From: Verrucosispora sp. NA02020
GTDB taxonomy: Bacteria; Actinomycetota; Actinomycetes; Mycobacteriales; Micromonosporaceae
Length of the DNA: 64,000 nucleotides
Reading direction: 5' to 3'
Assembly: GCF_013364215.1 (NCBI RefSeq)
Contig: NZ_CP054923.1
Coordinates: 1,922,001-1,986,000, forward strand
The notes below the pieces were generated by a model. It saw only the letters and a list, made by a program, of their open reading frames with translations, had not been told where the DNA came from and ran no database searches. Position numbers and translations under genes: made by a program. Position 1 is the first letter of the stretch. Every line of letters begins with the position of its first letter. Below, in pieces: positions 28,008 through 38,559 of the stretch.

Positions 28008-29248
28008 CCGGCCGCGCCGGCTCCCGAGAGAAGCCTTTCCCGCAGCCTGACCTGTGCGTTCGGCCACTCGTCGGCGGTCATCGAGTACTGCACGGTGTCC
28101 CGCCACGAGCCGTCCGGCCGCTGCCGGTGTCTGCGCAGCACGCCTTCCCGGGTGGTGCCGAGCCGTGCGATGGCCTGCTGCGAGCGTTCGTTGCGGATGT
28201 CGGTGTGCCAGACCACCCGGATCGCGCCGAGGTCGTCGAAGGCGCGGCCGAGCAGCAGCAGCTTGGCCTCGGTGTTGATTCCGGTACGCCACCAGGGTCG
28301 CCCGAGGTAGGTGTAGCCGATGGCCAGCGACCGCCGGTCCTCGTCGATCTCGTAGTACGAGGTGGAGCCGACGACGGCCCCGGTCACCGCACACCGTTGT
28401 GCCCAGGCGACCCGCTCGCCACGGTGCTGGGCGGCCAGCGCCGTGGCGATCTCGTCGCGCAGCGCCTCGGGGTCGGCCGGCTGGGGGACGCCCAGGTGCC
28501 GCCAGACCTCCGGGTCGGTGGTGGCCGCGTATATCTCGTCGGTGTGCGACAGGTCCAGCGGTTCCAGCCGGACGTGCGTGCCGTGCAGTTCGGTCGCCTG
28601 GTGCCACGGTGTGGCGGCCGGTCGCAGGTACGCCGGCACCGGCGCGGTGACCCCGGCGTCGGGTTGCGGCGGCCCGGCGGTCAGCCGCAGCGGCACCACC
28701 CCGGCCCAGTGGGGCAGCGCCAGGTCGGCGGGTTCGTCGCGGACGCCGCCGGTGCGCGTGCGGACGGAGACCTCGCGCAGCGGCAGCGCCATCAGGGCGG
28801 TCTCGGCCAGTTCCCGTCGGCTCGGCGGGCGGCTCTCCGCCGCACGGCCGGTGCCGGTCTTCTCCACCAGGGCGGTGAAGACCTCGGCCCGCAGATCGGT
28901 GTCGGTGACCAGGTGGGCGGTGCCGTGCGCGATCACCGAGCGGTAGTTGGCGCTGTGGTGGAACTGCGACCGGGCATACACCAGGCCGTCCAGCAGGGTG
29001 ACCGCCACGCACACCGGCAGGCCGTCGCCGCGGGCGGCGAGTAGCGGCCGGCTGCCGGTGGAGCCGTGCAGATAGAGGGTGTCGCCGACGCGGACGTGCA
29101 GGGTGGGCAGGACGCGGGGCTCACCGTCCACGGTGAAGGCGAGCGCGCAGTGGTACGCCTCGTCGAGCACCGCGTGCGCGGCGTCGCGGTCGTAGCTCAT
29201 CCGGTCCCGGGAGCGGCTGGCGGTGGTACGGGCGGTCGGCGTGTACAT
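28004..29248 (-). CDS. Fusion of FMN-binding split-barrel (PNPOx-like) and GNAT acetyltransferase domains
   Basis: 414-aa two-domain protein. Residues ~17-200 match the pyridoxamine 5'-phosphate oxidase-like flavin-binding barrel (YDRDAAHAVLDEAYHCALAF, RVLPTLHVRVGDTLYLHGS, RSVIAHGTAHLVTD). Residues ~225-400 are a RimJ/RimL-like GNAT domain (GTHVRLEPLDLSHTDEIY, LGRPWWRTGINTEAKLLLL, VVWHTDIRNERSQQAIARLG). ATG 29248 follows AAAGGTGGCAGC. It is divergent from a MocR regulator, with 34 bp between the two starts, and coupled to a LysE-type exporter. Inference: the GNAT half modifies an amine or amino acid and the barrel binds a flavin or related cofactor. The substrate is unknown. Confidence 0.88.
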   Translation of the reverse strand: MYTPTARTTASRSRDRMSYDRDAAHAVLDEAYHCALAFTVDGEPRVLPTLHVRVGDTLYLHGSTGSRPLLAARGDGLPVCVAVTLLDGLVYARSQFHHSANYRSVIAHGTAHLVTDTDLRAEVFTALVEKTGTGRAAESRPPSRRELAETALMALPLREVSVRTRTGGVRDEPADLALPHWAGVVPLRLTAGPPQPDAGVTAPVPAYLRPAATPWHQATELHGTHVRLEPLDLSHTDEIYAATTDPEVWRHLGVPQPADPEALRDEIATALAAQHRGERVAWAQRCAVTGAVVGSTSYYEIDEDRRSLAIGYTYLGRPWWRTGINTEAKLLLLGRAFDDLGAIRVVWHTDIRNERSQQAIARLGTTREGVLRRHRQRPDGSWRDTVQYSMTADEWPNAQVRLRERLLSGAGAAG

Positions 29249-29258
29249 GCTGCCACCT

Positions 29259-29273
29259 TTGTTCTAGTACAAT
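29259..29273 (+). promoter_or_regulatory. Palindrome and -10-like element in the MocR divergent promoter
   Basis: TTGTTCTAGTACAA (29259-29272) is a near-perfect inverted repeat. A TACAAT hexamer (29268-29273) overlaps it, ten bases before the GTG start at 29283, which implies a nearly leaderless regulator mRNA. The position between the divergent starts makes it a candidate operator for the MocR protein itself. Confidence 0.5.
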
Positions 29274-29282
29274 CTCTTGTTT

Positions 29283-30623
29283 GTGTCAGCACGCTATCAG
29301 GTGACCGGTGCGACGGCCGCCGAGATCTCGGCCAGCGTCGAATCGGGCATCCGCCACGCCGCCCTCGTCCCCGGTGATGCGCTACCGCCGGTCCGCACGC
29401 TCGCCGTGGAGCTGGCGGTCAGCCCGGCCACCGTCTCCCGCGCCTACGCCGACCTGCGTCGACGCGGCCTGGTCGTCACCGCCGGCCGGCACGGCACCCG
29501 GGTACGCCCCCGCCCGCCGGTGGCCGCCCGCCGCGCCGCCCTGCGCCCACCTCCCGGCCCCGGGCTGCGCGATCTCTCCGCCGGGCAGCCCGACACCCGG
29601 CTGCTGCCCCCGCTCGGCCCGCACCTGGCCCGGCTGGCCGAATCCGCCGGTACGCCGGTCGGCTACCCCGACGTCGGCGTGCTGCCGGAGGTCGCCGAGG
29701 CGGCCCGGGAACGACTGGCCGCCGACGGGATCCCGCCGGCCGAGGTGACTCTCACCGGCGGCGCGCTGGACGGCATCGAGCGCCTGCTCGGCGCGCACCT
29801 GCGTCCCGGTGACGCGGTGGCCGTCGAGGACCCGGGCTGGGCCAGCCTGCTCGACCTGATCGCCGCGTTGGGGATGCGGCCGATCGGCGTACCGGTCGAC
29901 GACGACGGGCCGATGGTCGCCGGGGTGGCCGCCGCGCTGGCAGCCGGAGCACGGGCGCTGGTGGTGACCAGCCGGGCGCAGAACCCCACCGGCGCGGCCG
30001 TCTCCGCCGACCGGGCCGCCGCGCTGCGCGCCCTGCTCGCCGAGTACGCCGACCTGCTGCTGATCGAGGACGACCACGCCGCCGAACTGGCCCGGGTGCC
30101 GCTGCACCCGCTGGCCGGCGCGACCGCCAGTTGGGCCTTCCTCCGCTCGGTGAGCAAACCGTTCGGCCCCGACCTGCGGCTGGCCGTGCTGGCCGGGGAC
30201 GAGACCACGGTGGCCCGGGTGGCCGGACGGGCCCGCGTCGGCGCCGGTTGGGTCTCCACCGTGCTGCAACGCCTGGTGCTCTCGCTCTGGCACGACCCGG
30301 CGGTGACCGCCTCGGTCGCGCGGGCCGCCGACAGCTACGAACGGCGGCGCGACGGGTTGATCGCCGCCCTGGCCGTCCGTGGCCTGCCCGCCCACGGACG
30401 CAGCGGCATCAACGTGTGGCTGCCGGTGGCCGACGAGACCCTCGCCGCGACCGTGCTGCGGGACGCCGGCTGGCTGGCCGCCCCGGGCGCGCTCTACCGC
30501 ATCGCCGGTCCGCCCGCGTTGCGGATCACCGTCAGCGCGCTGGACGAGGAGGACCTACCGGCGCTGGCCGACGCGCTGGCCCGGGCGGCACGCCCTGCCG
30601 TACCCGCCGGGTTCAGTGCCTGA
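29283..30623 (+). CDS. MocR-type transcriptional regulator (GntR HTH plus PLP aminotransferase fold)
   Basis: 446-aa regulator. The N-terminal GntR winged helix (~1-75) contains LPPVRTLAVELAVSPATVSRAYADLRRRGLV. The rest is an aminotransferase class I/II fold with the PLP lysine in SVSKPFGPDLR (Lys292) and RAQNPTGAAVS for cofactor contacts. MocR proteins sense PLP or PLP-amino acid adducts and often control the divergent gene. I prefer GTG 29283, just after a TACAAT element; a TTG at 29277 is two codons longer. It is divergent from the PNPOx-GNAT fusion and LysE exporter, its likely targets. PdxR function is less likely, since no PLP synthase genes are nearby. Confidence 0.88.
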   Translation: MSARYQVTGATAAEISASVESGIRHAALVPGDALPPVRTLAVELAVSPATVSRAYADLRRRGLVVTAGRHGTRVRPRPPVAARRAALRPPPGPGLRDLSAGQPDTRLLPPLGPHLARLAESAGTPVGYPDVGVLPEVAEAARERLAADGIPPAEVTLTGGALDGIERLLGAHLRPGDAVAVEDPGWASLLDLIAALGMRPIGVPVDDDGPMVAGVAAALAAGARALVVTSRAQNPTGAAVSADRAAALRALLAEYADLLLIEDDHAAELARVPLHPLAGATASWAFLRSVSKPFGPDLRLAVLAGDETTVARVAGRARVGAGWVSTVLQRLVLSLWHDPAVTASVARAADSYERRRDGLIAALAVRGLPAHGRSGINVWLPVADETLAATVLRDAGWLAAPGALYRIAGPPALRITVSALDEEDLPALADALARAARPAVPAGFSA

Positions 30624-30706
30624 CCGATCTGCCCGTGACCTGCCCGTACGGCCGAACTGCCGGCCTTGTTCGCGTGGCCCGCGCCACACCGGGTAGAACA
30701 GTCGCC

Positions 30707-31408
30707 ATGGCCGACACCGACACCGCACCGGGCGCCCAACGGTTCATCCCGCCGCGCGCCGACACGCTCGACGACCTGCGCGCCGCCGCTGCCGGCTGCC
30801 GGGGCTGCGAGCTGTACCGCGACGCCTCGCAGACCGTCTTCGGTCGGGGCGACGCCGGAGCCCGGGTGGTCTTCGTCGGCGAGCAGCCCGGCGACCTGGA
30901 GGACCAGAAGGGACTGCCCTTCGTCGGCCCGGCGGGTCGGCTGCTGCGCAGGGCGGTCGACGACGCGGGGCTGGACCCTCGGCAGATCTATCTCACGAAC
31001 GCGGTGAAGCACTTCCGCTTCGAGCTGCGCGGCAGACGGCGCATCCACCAGACGCCGGACCGGGTGCACATCACCGCCTGCCGGCCCTGGCTGGTCGCCG
31101 AGTTCGCCCGCCTGCACCCGGAGATCGTGGTGGTGCTCGGGGCGACCGCCGCGAAGGCGCTGCTCGGCCCGACGTTCCGGGTCACCCGCCAGCGTGGCGA
31201 ACTGCTGCCCTGGCCGGCCGCCGCGCAGCATCCCGAGGACTTCCAGCGGGTCCCGGTGGACAGCGCCGGGCACACCGCCGACGCCCCCGCCGCCCGGCTG
31301 CTGGCCACCATCCACCCGTCGGCGGTGCTGCGCGCCGACAACCAGGACGTCGCCTACTACGGCCTCGTCGCCGACCTGAAGGTGGCGGCCCGCGCACTCA
31401 CCCGGTGA
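30707..31408 (+). CDS. udgX: UdgX-type uracil-DNA binding/glycosylase protein
   Basis: 233-aa member of the UdgX branch of family 4-like uracil-DNA glycosylases. UdgX proteins form an irreversible covalent bond with uracil-containing DNA through a His in the KRRIH loop. Here the loop reads RRRIHQTP with His114. Other landmarks: Cys31/Cys34 (CRGC) and Cys125 (ACRPWL) for the iron-sulfur cluster, GEQPGDLEDQKGLPFVGPAG (motif A region), TNAVKHFRF and the C-terminal TIHPSAVLR. ATG 30707 was chosen from homology; longer readings run through the aminotransferase gene in another frame. Confidence 0.92.
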   Translation: MADTDTAPGAQRFIPPRADTLDDLRAAAAGCRGCELYRDASQTVFGRGDAGARVVFVGEQPGDLEDQKGLPFVGPAGRLLRRAVDDAGLDPRQIYLTNAVKHFRFELRGRRRIHQTPDRVHITACRPWLVAEFARLHPEIVVVLGATAAKALLGPTFRVTRQRGELLPWPAAAQHPEDFQRVPVDSAGHTADAPAARLLATIHPSAVLRADNQDVAYYGLVADLKVAARALTR

Positions 31409-31435
31409 CCGTCCGGCGGTGCCACACTTGCCGCC

Positions 31436-32842
31436 ATGCGCCCGCATCTGCACGAACGCGACCGCGACGAGTCCCCGGTGACCTCACCGGCGCCCGTCGA
31501 CGTCGCGTCGCTCCAGCGGCGTACCCTGCGCCTGCTCTGCGGTACCCAGGTGCTCGGCGGGATCGGGGTGACCATCGGCTTCGCCGTCGGGGCGCTGCTC
31601 GTCGCCGAGCTCGCCGGCACCGCCGCGGCCGGTCTGGCGCAGAGCGCCGCCGTGGTCGGCGGTGCGCTGCTGGCCGTACCGATCACCCGGATCATCACCG
31701 GGCACGGTCGCCGGCCGGGCCTGGCCGTCGCGTACTGCGTCGGCGCGCTGGGCGGGACGCTGATCGTGGTGGCCGCGGCGACCGGGTGGATCCCGCTGCT
31801 CTTCCTCGGCATGTTGCTGTTCGGCGGCGGGTCCGCGGCCAACCTCCAGGCCCGCTACGCCGCCGTCGACCTGGCCGCCCCGGCCCGCCGCGCCCGGCAC
31901 CTGTCGCTGGTCGTCTGGGCCACCACCGTCGGCGCGGTGGCCGCCCCGAACTTCGCCGCGCTGGCCGACCGCGTCACCGGTGGGTGGGGGCTGCCGGCGC
32001 TGTCCGGACCGTTCGCGTTCAGCGCCGTCGCGTTCGTGCTCGCCGCCGGCGTACTCCTGGTGCGGTTGCGGCCCGACCCGCTGCTGACCGCACGCCGTCT
32101 CGCGGCGGCGGTCCCCGACGGTCCCGGTGGGGATGTCACCGTGTCGGCCGGTGCGCAGTCCATCCCCGCGCCGCCGCCCTCCGGCGACCCGGTGACGGCC
32201 GAGCCCGTGCCGGTGCCGTCGGCCCGGCGCGGTGCGGGGATGCGTGCCGCCTGGTCGGTGGTACGCGCCCGCCCGGCCGCCCGACTCGGCGTGGCCGCCG
32301 TGGCCGTCGGCCACCTGGTGATGGTGGCCGTGATGGCGATGACCCCGGTGCACCTGCGCGAGTTCCACCCGGTGGACGAGGTACTGCCGGTGGTGGGGCT
32401 GGTGCTGAGCATGCACATCGCCGGCATGTACGCGCTCGCCCCGGTGGTCGGCTGGCTCGCCGACCGGCTCGGCCGCCGCGCGGTGATCCTCGGCGGGGTC
32501 GGCACGCTGCTGGCCGCCTGCGCGGTCGCCGGCACTGCCGGCCACCACACCCCCCGGCTGGTCGTCGGGCTGGTGCTGCTCGGGCTCGGCTGGTCGGCGA
32601 CCATGGTGGCCGGCTCCACGCTGCTGTCGGAGTCTGTGCCGGACGCGGTACGCCCCAGCGCCCAGGGCCTGTCCGACCTGCTCATGGGGCTGGCCGGTGC
32701 GCTGGCCGGCGCGATCAGCGGGTTTGTCGTGCAGGTGTCGGGATATCCCGTGCTGACCCTGCTGGCGGCGGTCGCGGTCGCCCCCCTGCTGGCGCTAGCG
32801 TTGCGGCCGGTGCCGGTGGGCGCACCGGACGAGGAGGACTGA
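31436..32842 (+). CDS. MFS transporter
   Basis: 468-aa major facilitator protein with about 12 predicted helices. A hydrophilic N-terminus (HERDRDESPVTSPAPVD) precedes the first helix (LCGTQVLGGIGVTIGFAVGALLVAE). The central loop (~215-270) is long and Pro/Ser-rich. The second half contains the typical VVGWLADRLGRRAVILGGVG loop motif between helices. The substrate is unknown; drug or metabolite efflux is the usual guess. It starts at ATG 31436, 27 bp after udgX, and is followed five bases later by the DUF3046 gene. Confidence 0.88.
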   Translation: MRPHLHERDRDESPVTSPAPVDVASLQRRTLRLLCGTQVLGGIGVTIGFAVGALLVAELAGTAAAGLAQSAAVVGGALLAVPITRIITGHGRRPGLAVAYCVGALGGTLIVVAAATGWIPLLFLGMLLFGGGSAANLQARYAAVDLAAPARRARHLSLVVWATTVGAVAAPNFAALADRVTGGWGLPALSGPFAFSAVAFVLAAGVLLVRLRPDPLLTARRLAAAVPDGPGGDVTVSAGAQSIPAPPPSGDPVTAEPVPVPSARRGAGMRAAWSVVRARPAARLGVAAVAVGHLVMVAVMAMTPVHLREFHPVDEVLPVVGLVLSMHIAGMYALAPVVGWLADRLGRRAVILGGVGTLLAACAVAGTAGHHTPRLVVGLVLLGLGWSATMVAGSTLLSESVPDAVRPSAQGLSDLLMGLAGALAGAISGFVVQVSGYPVLTLLAAVAVAPLLALALRPVPVGAPDEED

Positions 32843-32847
32843 TCGAC

Positions 32848-33048
32848 GTGCGGCTGACCGACTTCTGGACGCGGCTGGAGGAGGCGTTCGGCCCCGGGTA
32901 CGCGGCCAGCATCGCCCGTGACCAGGTGCTGGCGCAGCTCGACGGGCGGACCATCGAGCAGGCGCTCGCGGCCGGTGCCCAGACGCACGTGGTGTGGCGT
33001 GCGGTGGTCGCCGCCTACCCTGACCGGGTGCCCGCCCGGCTACGCTGA
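32848..33048 (+). CDS. DUF3046 protein
   Basis: 66-aa protein of the DUF3046 family, typically found just upstream of recA in actinobacteria. GTG 32848 gives [19 protein letters not shown]; the family core is present ([39 protein letters not shown]). Its function is unknown. It lies five bases after the MFS gene stop and about 185 bp before recA. Its conserved place by recA hints at a link to DNA metabolism but is not evidence of one. Confidence 0.88.
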   Translation: MRLTDFWTRLEEAFGPGYAASIARDQVLAQLDGRTIEQALAAGAQTHVVWRAVVAAYPDRVPARLR

Positions 33049-33077
33049 GCAGCCGATTCGTTACTTCCGCGTGTCCC

Positions 33078-33108
33078 TTGCCGACTCGTACACCTGTTCG
33101 GCTATTGT
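33078..33108 (+). promoter_or_regulatory. Candidate SOS-regulated recA promoter
   Basis: TCGTAC-ACCT-GTTCGG at 33086-33101 matches the actinobacterial LexA box TCGAAC-N4-GTTCGA at 10 of 12 positions. It lies between TTGCCG (33078-33083) and TATTGT (33103-33108), with a 19-bp spacer, so LexA bound there would block polymerase. recA begins 126 bp downstream of the -10-like hexamer. Confidence 0.7.
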
Positions 33109-33233
33109 CCACAGCGGGGTGCTCGTCCACAGATCACGGCCCGTCGGCTGGTTTTCTGTCGGACCCAGCGCCTAGCGTGTCCCGCGTGACGCGAAGCTCA
33201 GGAAAGACGCCGGCGAAGGCAGGGGTGGCAACG

Positions 33234-35372
<2,139 letters not shown>

Positions 35373-35380
35373 TCTGACTC

Positions 35381-36139
35381 ATGGCTGGACGACGTGCGCG
35401 CACGGGGCGGGGCTGGGATGCCAGTCCGCCCCGTGCGGCCGATGGCACCCCTCGCCCCCGCCGAGGTCGCCGCGCCGCCGGTGACGAGTTCGACCCGGCC
35501 GCCGGTCCGCCCGACGACGAGACGGGCCCCGGTGCGTCGGCGGTCGAGGAAACGGCGGGCGGTCGACGGACGAACCCGCCCCGGGACGAGGCCGAGATGG
35601 CCCGGGAGATCTGCCTGCGGCAGTTGGCGGTGCGTCCGCGCACCCGTGCCGAGTTGGCCGCCGCGCTGGCCCGGCGGGGCATCTCCGAGGAGACCGCCGT
35701 CGGAGTCCTCGACCGGTACGACGAGGTCGGCATCATCGACGACGCCGCGTTCGCCCGGGCCTGGGTGAGCAGCCGGCACGCCGGCCGTGGGCTGGCCCGC
35801 CGGGCGCTCGCCAACGAGCTGCGCCGGCACGGCGTGGACGGTGAGACCGCCAGTGAGGCGCTCGGTGAGTTGGACGAGACCACCGAGGCGGAGACCGCGC
35901 GGGCCCTGGTGGAGCGCAAGCTGCGGACGGCCCGAGGTGAGCCGGACGCGGTGTTCCGGCGACTGGTCGGCATGCTGGCCCGCAAGGGTTACCCCCCGGG
36001 CGTGGCGATCCGGGCGGTGAAGGACGCCCTGGCGGCGCAGAGCGCCGAGGCGGCCGAGTTCGCCGAGCGACTCGACGCGGACGCCTTGATCGACGCCGAG
36101 GGGGACGCTGCGGGCGGTCCGGGCGGTCCGGGCGACTGA
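35381..36139 (+). CDS. recX: Regulatory protein RecX
   Basis: 252-aa modulator of RecA filament growth. The first ~65 residues are basic and Pro/Gly-rich, so the protein is longer than compact RecX. The conserved three-helix repeats follow: EMAREICLRQLAVRPRTRAE, GIIDDAAFARAWVSSRHAGRG, and LVERKLRTARGEPDAVFRRLVGMLARKGYPPG. The usual order recA-recX and the eight-base gap indicate co-transcription. The internal start at 35597 (MAREIC) would give a shorter product of usual size; the sequence does not decide between them, although a Gly-rich GGAG signal is weak at 35381. Confidence 0.88.
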   Translation: MAGRRARTGRGWDASPPRAADGTPRPRRGRRAAGDEFDPAAGPPDDETGPGASAVEETAGGRRTNPPRDEAEMAREICLRQLAVRPRTRAELAAALARRGISEETAVGVLDRYDEVGIIDDAAFARAWVSSRHAGRGLARRALANELRRHGVDGETASEALGELDETTEAETARALVERKLRTARGEPDAVFRRLVGMLARKGYPPGVAIRAVKDALAAQSAEAAEFAERLDADALIDAEGDAAGGPGGPGD

Positions 36140-36594
36140 CCGGAGGTTCGCTCGGACATCGGTGGCGTTTGTCCGCTCACGTCCGACTCTTCAGTGGCTC
36201 AGGGTGACTGGGTGACTTCTCTCCGTCCGGGTGGTTTGATCATGACTTCTTGACCGGAGGGCGTTGGAGTCCTAGCCTCGCCATAAAGGCTCACATTGCC
36301 CGACCGGCGCAGGCTAAGCGCACAACATAGATCTCGTAACAGAACAGCATCACTTTGGCCGGTTTCGCCGGCTGCATACGTCGACCGGACAGGCCGGTCC
36401 GGATCGGCGTGACAACTGCACCCGGCCCGCCGACGGTCCCCGTGACCTCGTCGGCGGAGGAAGCCATCCCACGGCCAGGCGCTCCGGTCGGGCGTCCAGA
36501 GCCGTAGGAGCGTGTCCACCGGCATGCTGCTGCGGCGCGACGTTCAGGGGAGGCGCGCCATGTCGAGGCGGTACGGGTCCATCGGGTGGCCGGC
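36140..36594. other. Gene-free leader region upstream of rny
   Basis: About 455 bp after recX without a convincing gene. It holds a strong sigma-A-type promoter at 36250-36278, a small GCCGG-TTTCG-CCGGC hairpin near 36360-36375 and a 12-codon reading frame at 36560-36598 described below. The rest shows nothing I can name. Confidence 0.6.
36250..36278 (+). promoter_or_regulatory. Sigma-70-type promoter of the rny transcript
   Basis: TTGACC (36250-36255), 17-bp spacer, TAGCCT (36273-36278). Near-consensus for actinobacterial housekeeping promoters. The predicted leader to the rny start is about 440 nt and includes two tiny coupled ORFs. Confidence 0.7.
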
Positions 36595-36598
36595 ATGA
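36560..36598 (+). CDS. Possible 12-aa upstream ORF
   Basis: ATG 36560, preceded by AGGGGAGGCGCGCC, encodes MSRRYGSIGWPA and stops at 36596-36598. The stop overlaps the ATG of the next small ORF (ATGA). The good ribosome-binding site and chained overlaps make real translation plausible; size and lack of homology keep confidence low. Confidence 0.3.
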   Translation: MSRRYGSIGWPA

Positions 36599-36726
36599 GC
36601 GGGGGAGCGGGCGCACCCGCCGAGGCGGGGGCCACCGACGACGGTGAGCAGAGTCCGGGGTCGCCGGGGAAGCCGACGCCCCGCGTCGCGGCGACCGGTG
36701 ACGCAGCCCGGGGGGCCGCCGGATGA
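36595..36726 (+). CDS. 43-aa ORF translationally coupled to rny
   Basis: ATG 36595 encodes MSGGAGAPAEAGATDDGEQS and continues in a Gly/Ala/Pro-rich, apparently disordered stretch to TGA 36724-36726, which overlaps the ATG of rny (36723). This ATGA junction and a similar one at its own start suggest that ribosomes reach rny by coupling through this ORF. It may be a leader rather than a functional protein. Confidence 0.4.
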   Translation: MSGGAGAPAEAGATDDGEQSPGSPGKPTPRVAATGDAARGAAG

Positions 36727-38489
36727 GGGGCCTGGACGTGGTGCTCCTGGTCGCCGTCCTGTTGCTGACCGTGGTCGTGCTCGGTGCGGCCTTCCTCGGG
36801 TTGCGGGTGCTGCGCGGCATGCAGTCACGCCCCGCGCCGGAGGATCCCGCCTACATCGCGGAGAAGGACCGTCGGGAGCAGTCGCTGGCGGCGTTGCGGA
36901 CCGCCGCCGACGAGGTGAACAGCACCATCGACGTGGCCAAGTCGGCGGCGTCCGCCGCGCGCGCCGAGGCGGCGGGGGCCAAGGCGGAGGCGAAGTCGGC
37001 CCGAGCGGAGGCCCGCCGGGTGCTCGACGACGCCCGCGCCGAGGCGGACGCCGTACTGGAACGGGCGCACAAGCAGGCCGAGGCGGACGCCGAACAGTTG
37101 CGGACGGCGGCCCGGCGCAGCGGTGAGCGGGAGGTGGCGGTGCTCGCCGCGACCACCCGGGAACAGGCCGCCGAGGTCGAGCGGCGGGCGACCCGGATGG
37201 ACGAGCGGGAGCGGCTGCACACCGAGGAGGTGGAGCGGCTCGCCGAGCGGGAGCGCCAGCTCACCGCCGCGAATGCGGCGTTGGCGGCTCGTGAGGCGGC
37301 GCTGGCGGTCCGGGAGACGGAGTTGACCGAGGCGGAGAACCAGCGGCGTCGGGAGCTGGAACGGGTGGCCGGACTGACCGCCGACGCGGCCCGGACCGAG
37401 CTGGTCGAGGCGATCGAGACCCAGGCCAAGCGGGAGGCCGCGCTGCTGGTGCGGGACATCGAGTCCGACGCCCGGTCGACGGCCGAGCAGCGGGCCCGGC
37501 ACATCGTGGTCGACGCGATCCAGCGGGTGGCCAGCGAACAGACCGCGGAGAGCGTGGTCAGTGTGCTGCACCTGCCGGGCGACGAGATGAAGGGCCGGAT
37601 CATCGGCCGGGAGGGCCGTAACATCCGGGCCTTCGAGTCGGTCACCGGCGTCAACCTGATCATCGACGACACCCCCGAGGCGGTGCTGCTCTCCTGCTTC
37701 GACCCGGTACGCCGGGAGGTGGGCCGGTTGACCCTGGAGAAGCTGGTGCTCGACGGCCGGATCCACCCGCACCGGATCGAGGAGGTGCACGACCTGGCCC
37801 GCCAGGAGGTCGACCAGCTCTGCCGGCGGGCCGCCGAGGACGCCCTCGTGGAGGTCGGGATCACCGAGATCCACGACGAGCTGATCACCCTGCTCGGGCG
37901 GCTGCGCTACCGCACCTCGTACGGGCAGAACGTGCTCAAGCACCTGGTGGAGACCGCGCACATCGCCGGGGTGATGGCCGCCGAGCTGCGCCTGGACGTG
38001 CCGTTGATCAAGCGCTCGGCGTTCCTGCACGACATCGGCAAGGCGCTCACCCACGAGGTGGAGGGCAGCCACGCCATCATCGGTGCCGACGTGGCCCGCA
38101 AGTACGGCGAGAGCGAGGACGTGGTGCACGCCATCGAGGCGCACCACAACGAGGTGCCGCCGCAGACCGTCGAGGCCGTGCTCACCCAGGCCTCCGACGC
38201 CTGTTCCGGCGGACGGCCGGGGGCACGGCGGGAGAGCCTTGAGGCGTACGTGAAGCGGCTGGAGCGGATCGAGGAGATCGCGGCCGGCAAGCAGGGTGTG
38301 GAGAAGGTCTTCGCCATGCAGGCGGGCCGGGAGATCCGGGTGATGGTCAAGCCCGACGACGTCGACGACATCGGCGCGGCGGTGCTGGCCCGCGACGTGG
38401 CCAAGCAGGTCGAGGAAGAGTTGACCTACCCGGGGCAGATCCGGGTGACGGTGGTACGCGAGTCCCGGGTCACCGAGATCGCCCGCTGA
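36723..38489 (+). CDS. rny: Ribonuclease Y
   Basis: 588-aa membrane-anchored endoribonuclease that starts mRNA decay. Domains in order: N-terminal transmembrane helix (VVLLVAVLLLTVVVLGAAFLGL), a long Ala/Glu/Arg coiled coil (~40-270), a KH domain (MKGRIIGREGRNIRAFES) and an HD metal-dependent domain (HDIGKALTHEVEGSHAIIGAD, HAIEAHHNEVPP). The ATG overlaps an upstream 43-codon ORF. The gene is followed by a strong hairpin shared with the convergent glu operon. Its length is slightly above that of the Bacillus enzyme. Confidence 0.93.
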   Translation: MRGLDVVLLVAVLLLTVVVLGAAFLGLRVLRGMQSRPAPEDPAYIAEKDRREQSLAALRTAADEVNSTIDVAKSAASAARAEAAGAKAEAKSARAEARRVLDDARAEADAVLERAHKQAEADAEQLRTAARRSGEREVAVLAATTREQAAEVERRATRMDERERLHTEEVERLAERERQLTAANAALAAREAALAVRETELTEAENQRRRELERVAGLTADAARTELVEAIETQAKREAALLVRDIESDARSTAEQRARHIVVDAIQRVASEQTAESVVSVLHLPGDEMKGRIIGREGRNIRAFESVTGVNLIIDDTPEAVLLSCFDPVRREVGRLTLEKLVLDGRIHPHRIEEVHDLARQEVDQLCRRAAEDALVEVGITEIHDELITLLGRLRYRTSYGQNVLKHLVETAHIAGVMAAELRLDVPLIKRSAFLHDIGKALTHEVEGSHAIIGADVARKYGESEDVVHAIEAHHNEVPPQTVEAVLTQASDACSGGRPGARRESLEAYVKRLERIEEIAAGKQGVEKVFAMQAGREIRVMVKPDDVDDIGAAVLARDVAKQVEEELTYPGQIRVTVVRESRVTEIAR

Positions 38490-38493
38490 CGCC

Positions 38494-38532
38494 GATGGCC
38501 GGTCGGTGGCTTCTCGCCTCCGACCGGCCATC
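38494..38532. terminator. Strong bidirectional hairpin between rny and the glu operon
   Basis: Perfect 13-bp stem GATGGCCGGTCGG / CCGACCGGCCATC with a 13-nt loop, starting just after the rny stop. It lies between convergent transcripts and should stop both. Confidence 0.75.
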
Positions 38533-38559
38533 CGGTTCGTGTGGTGCTCCTGATCGAGG

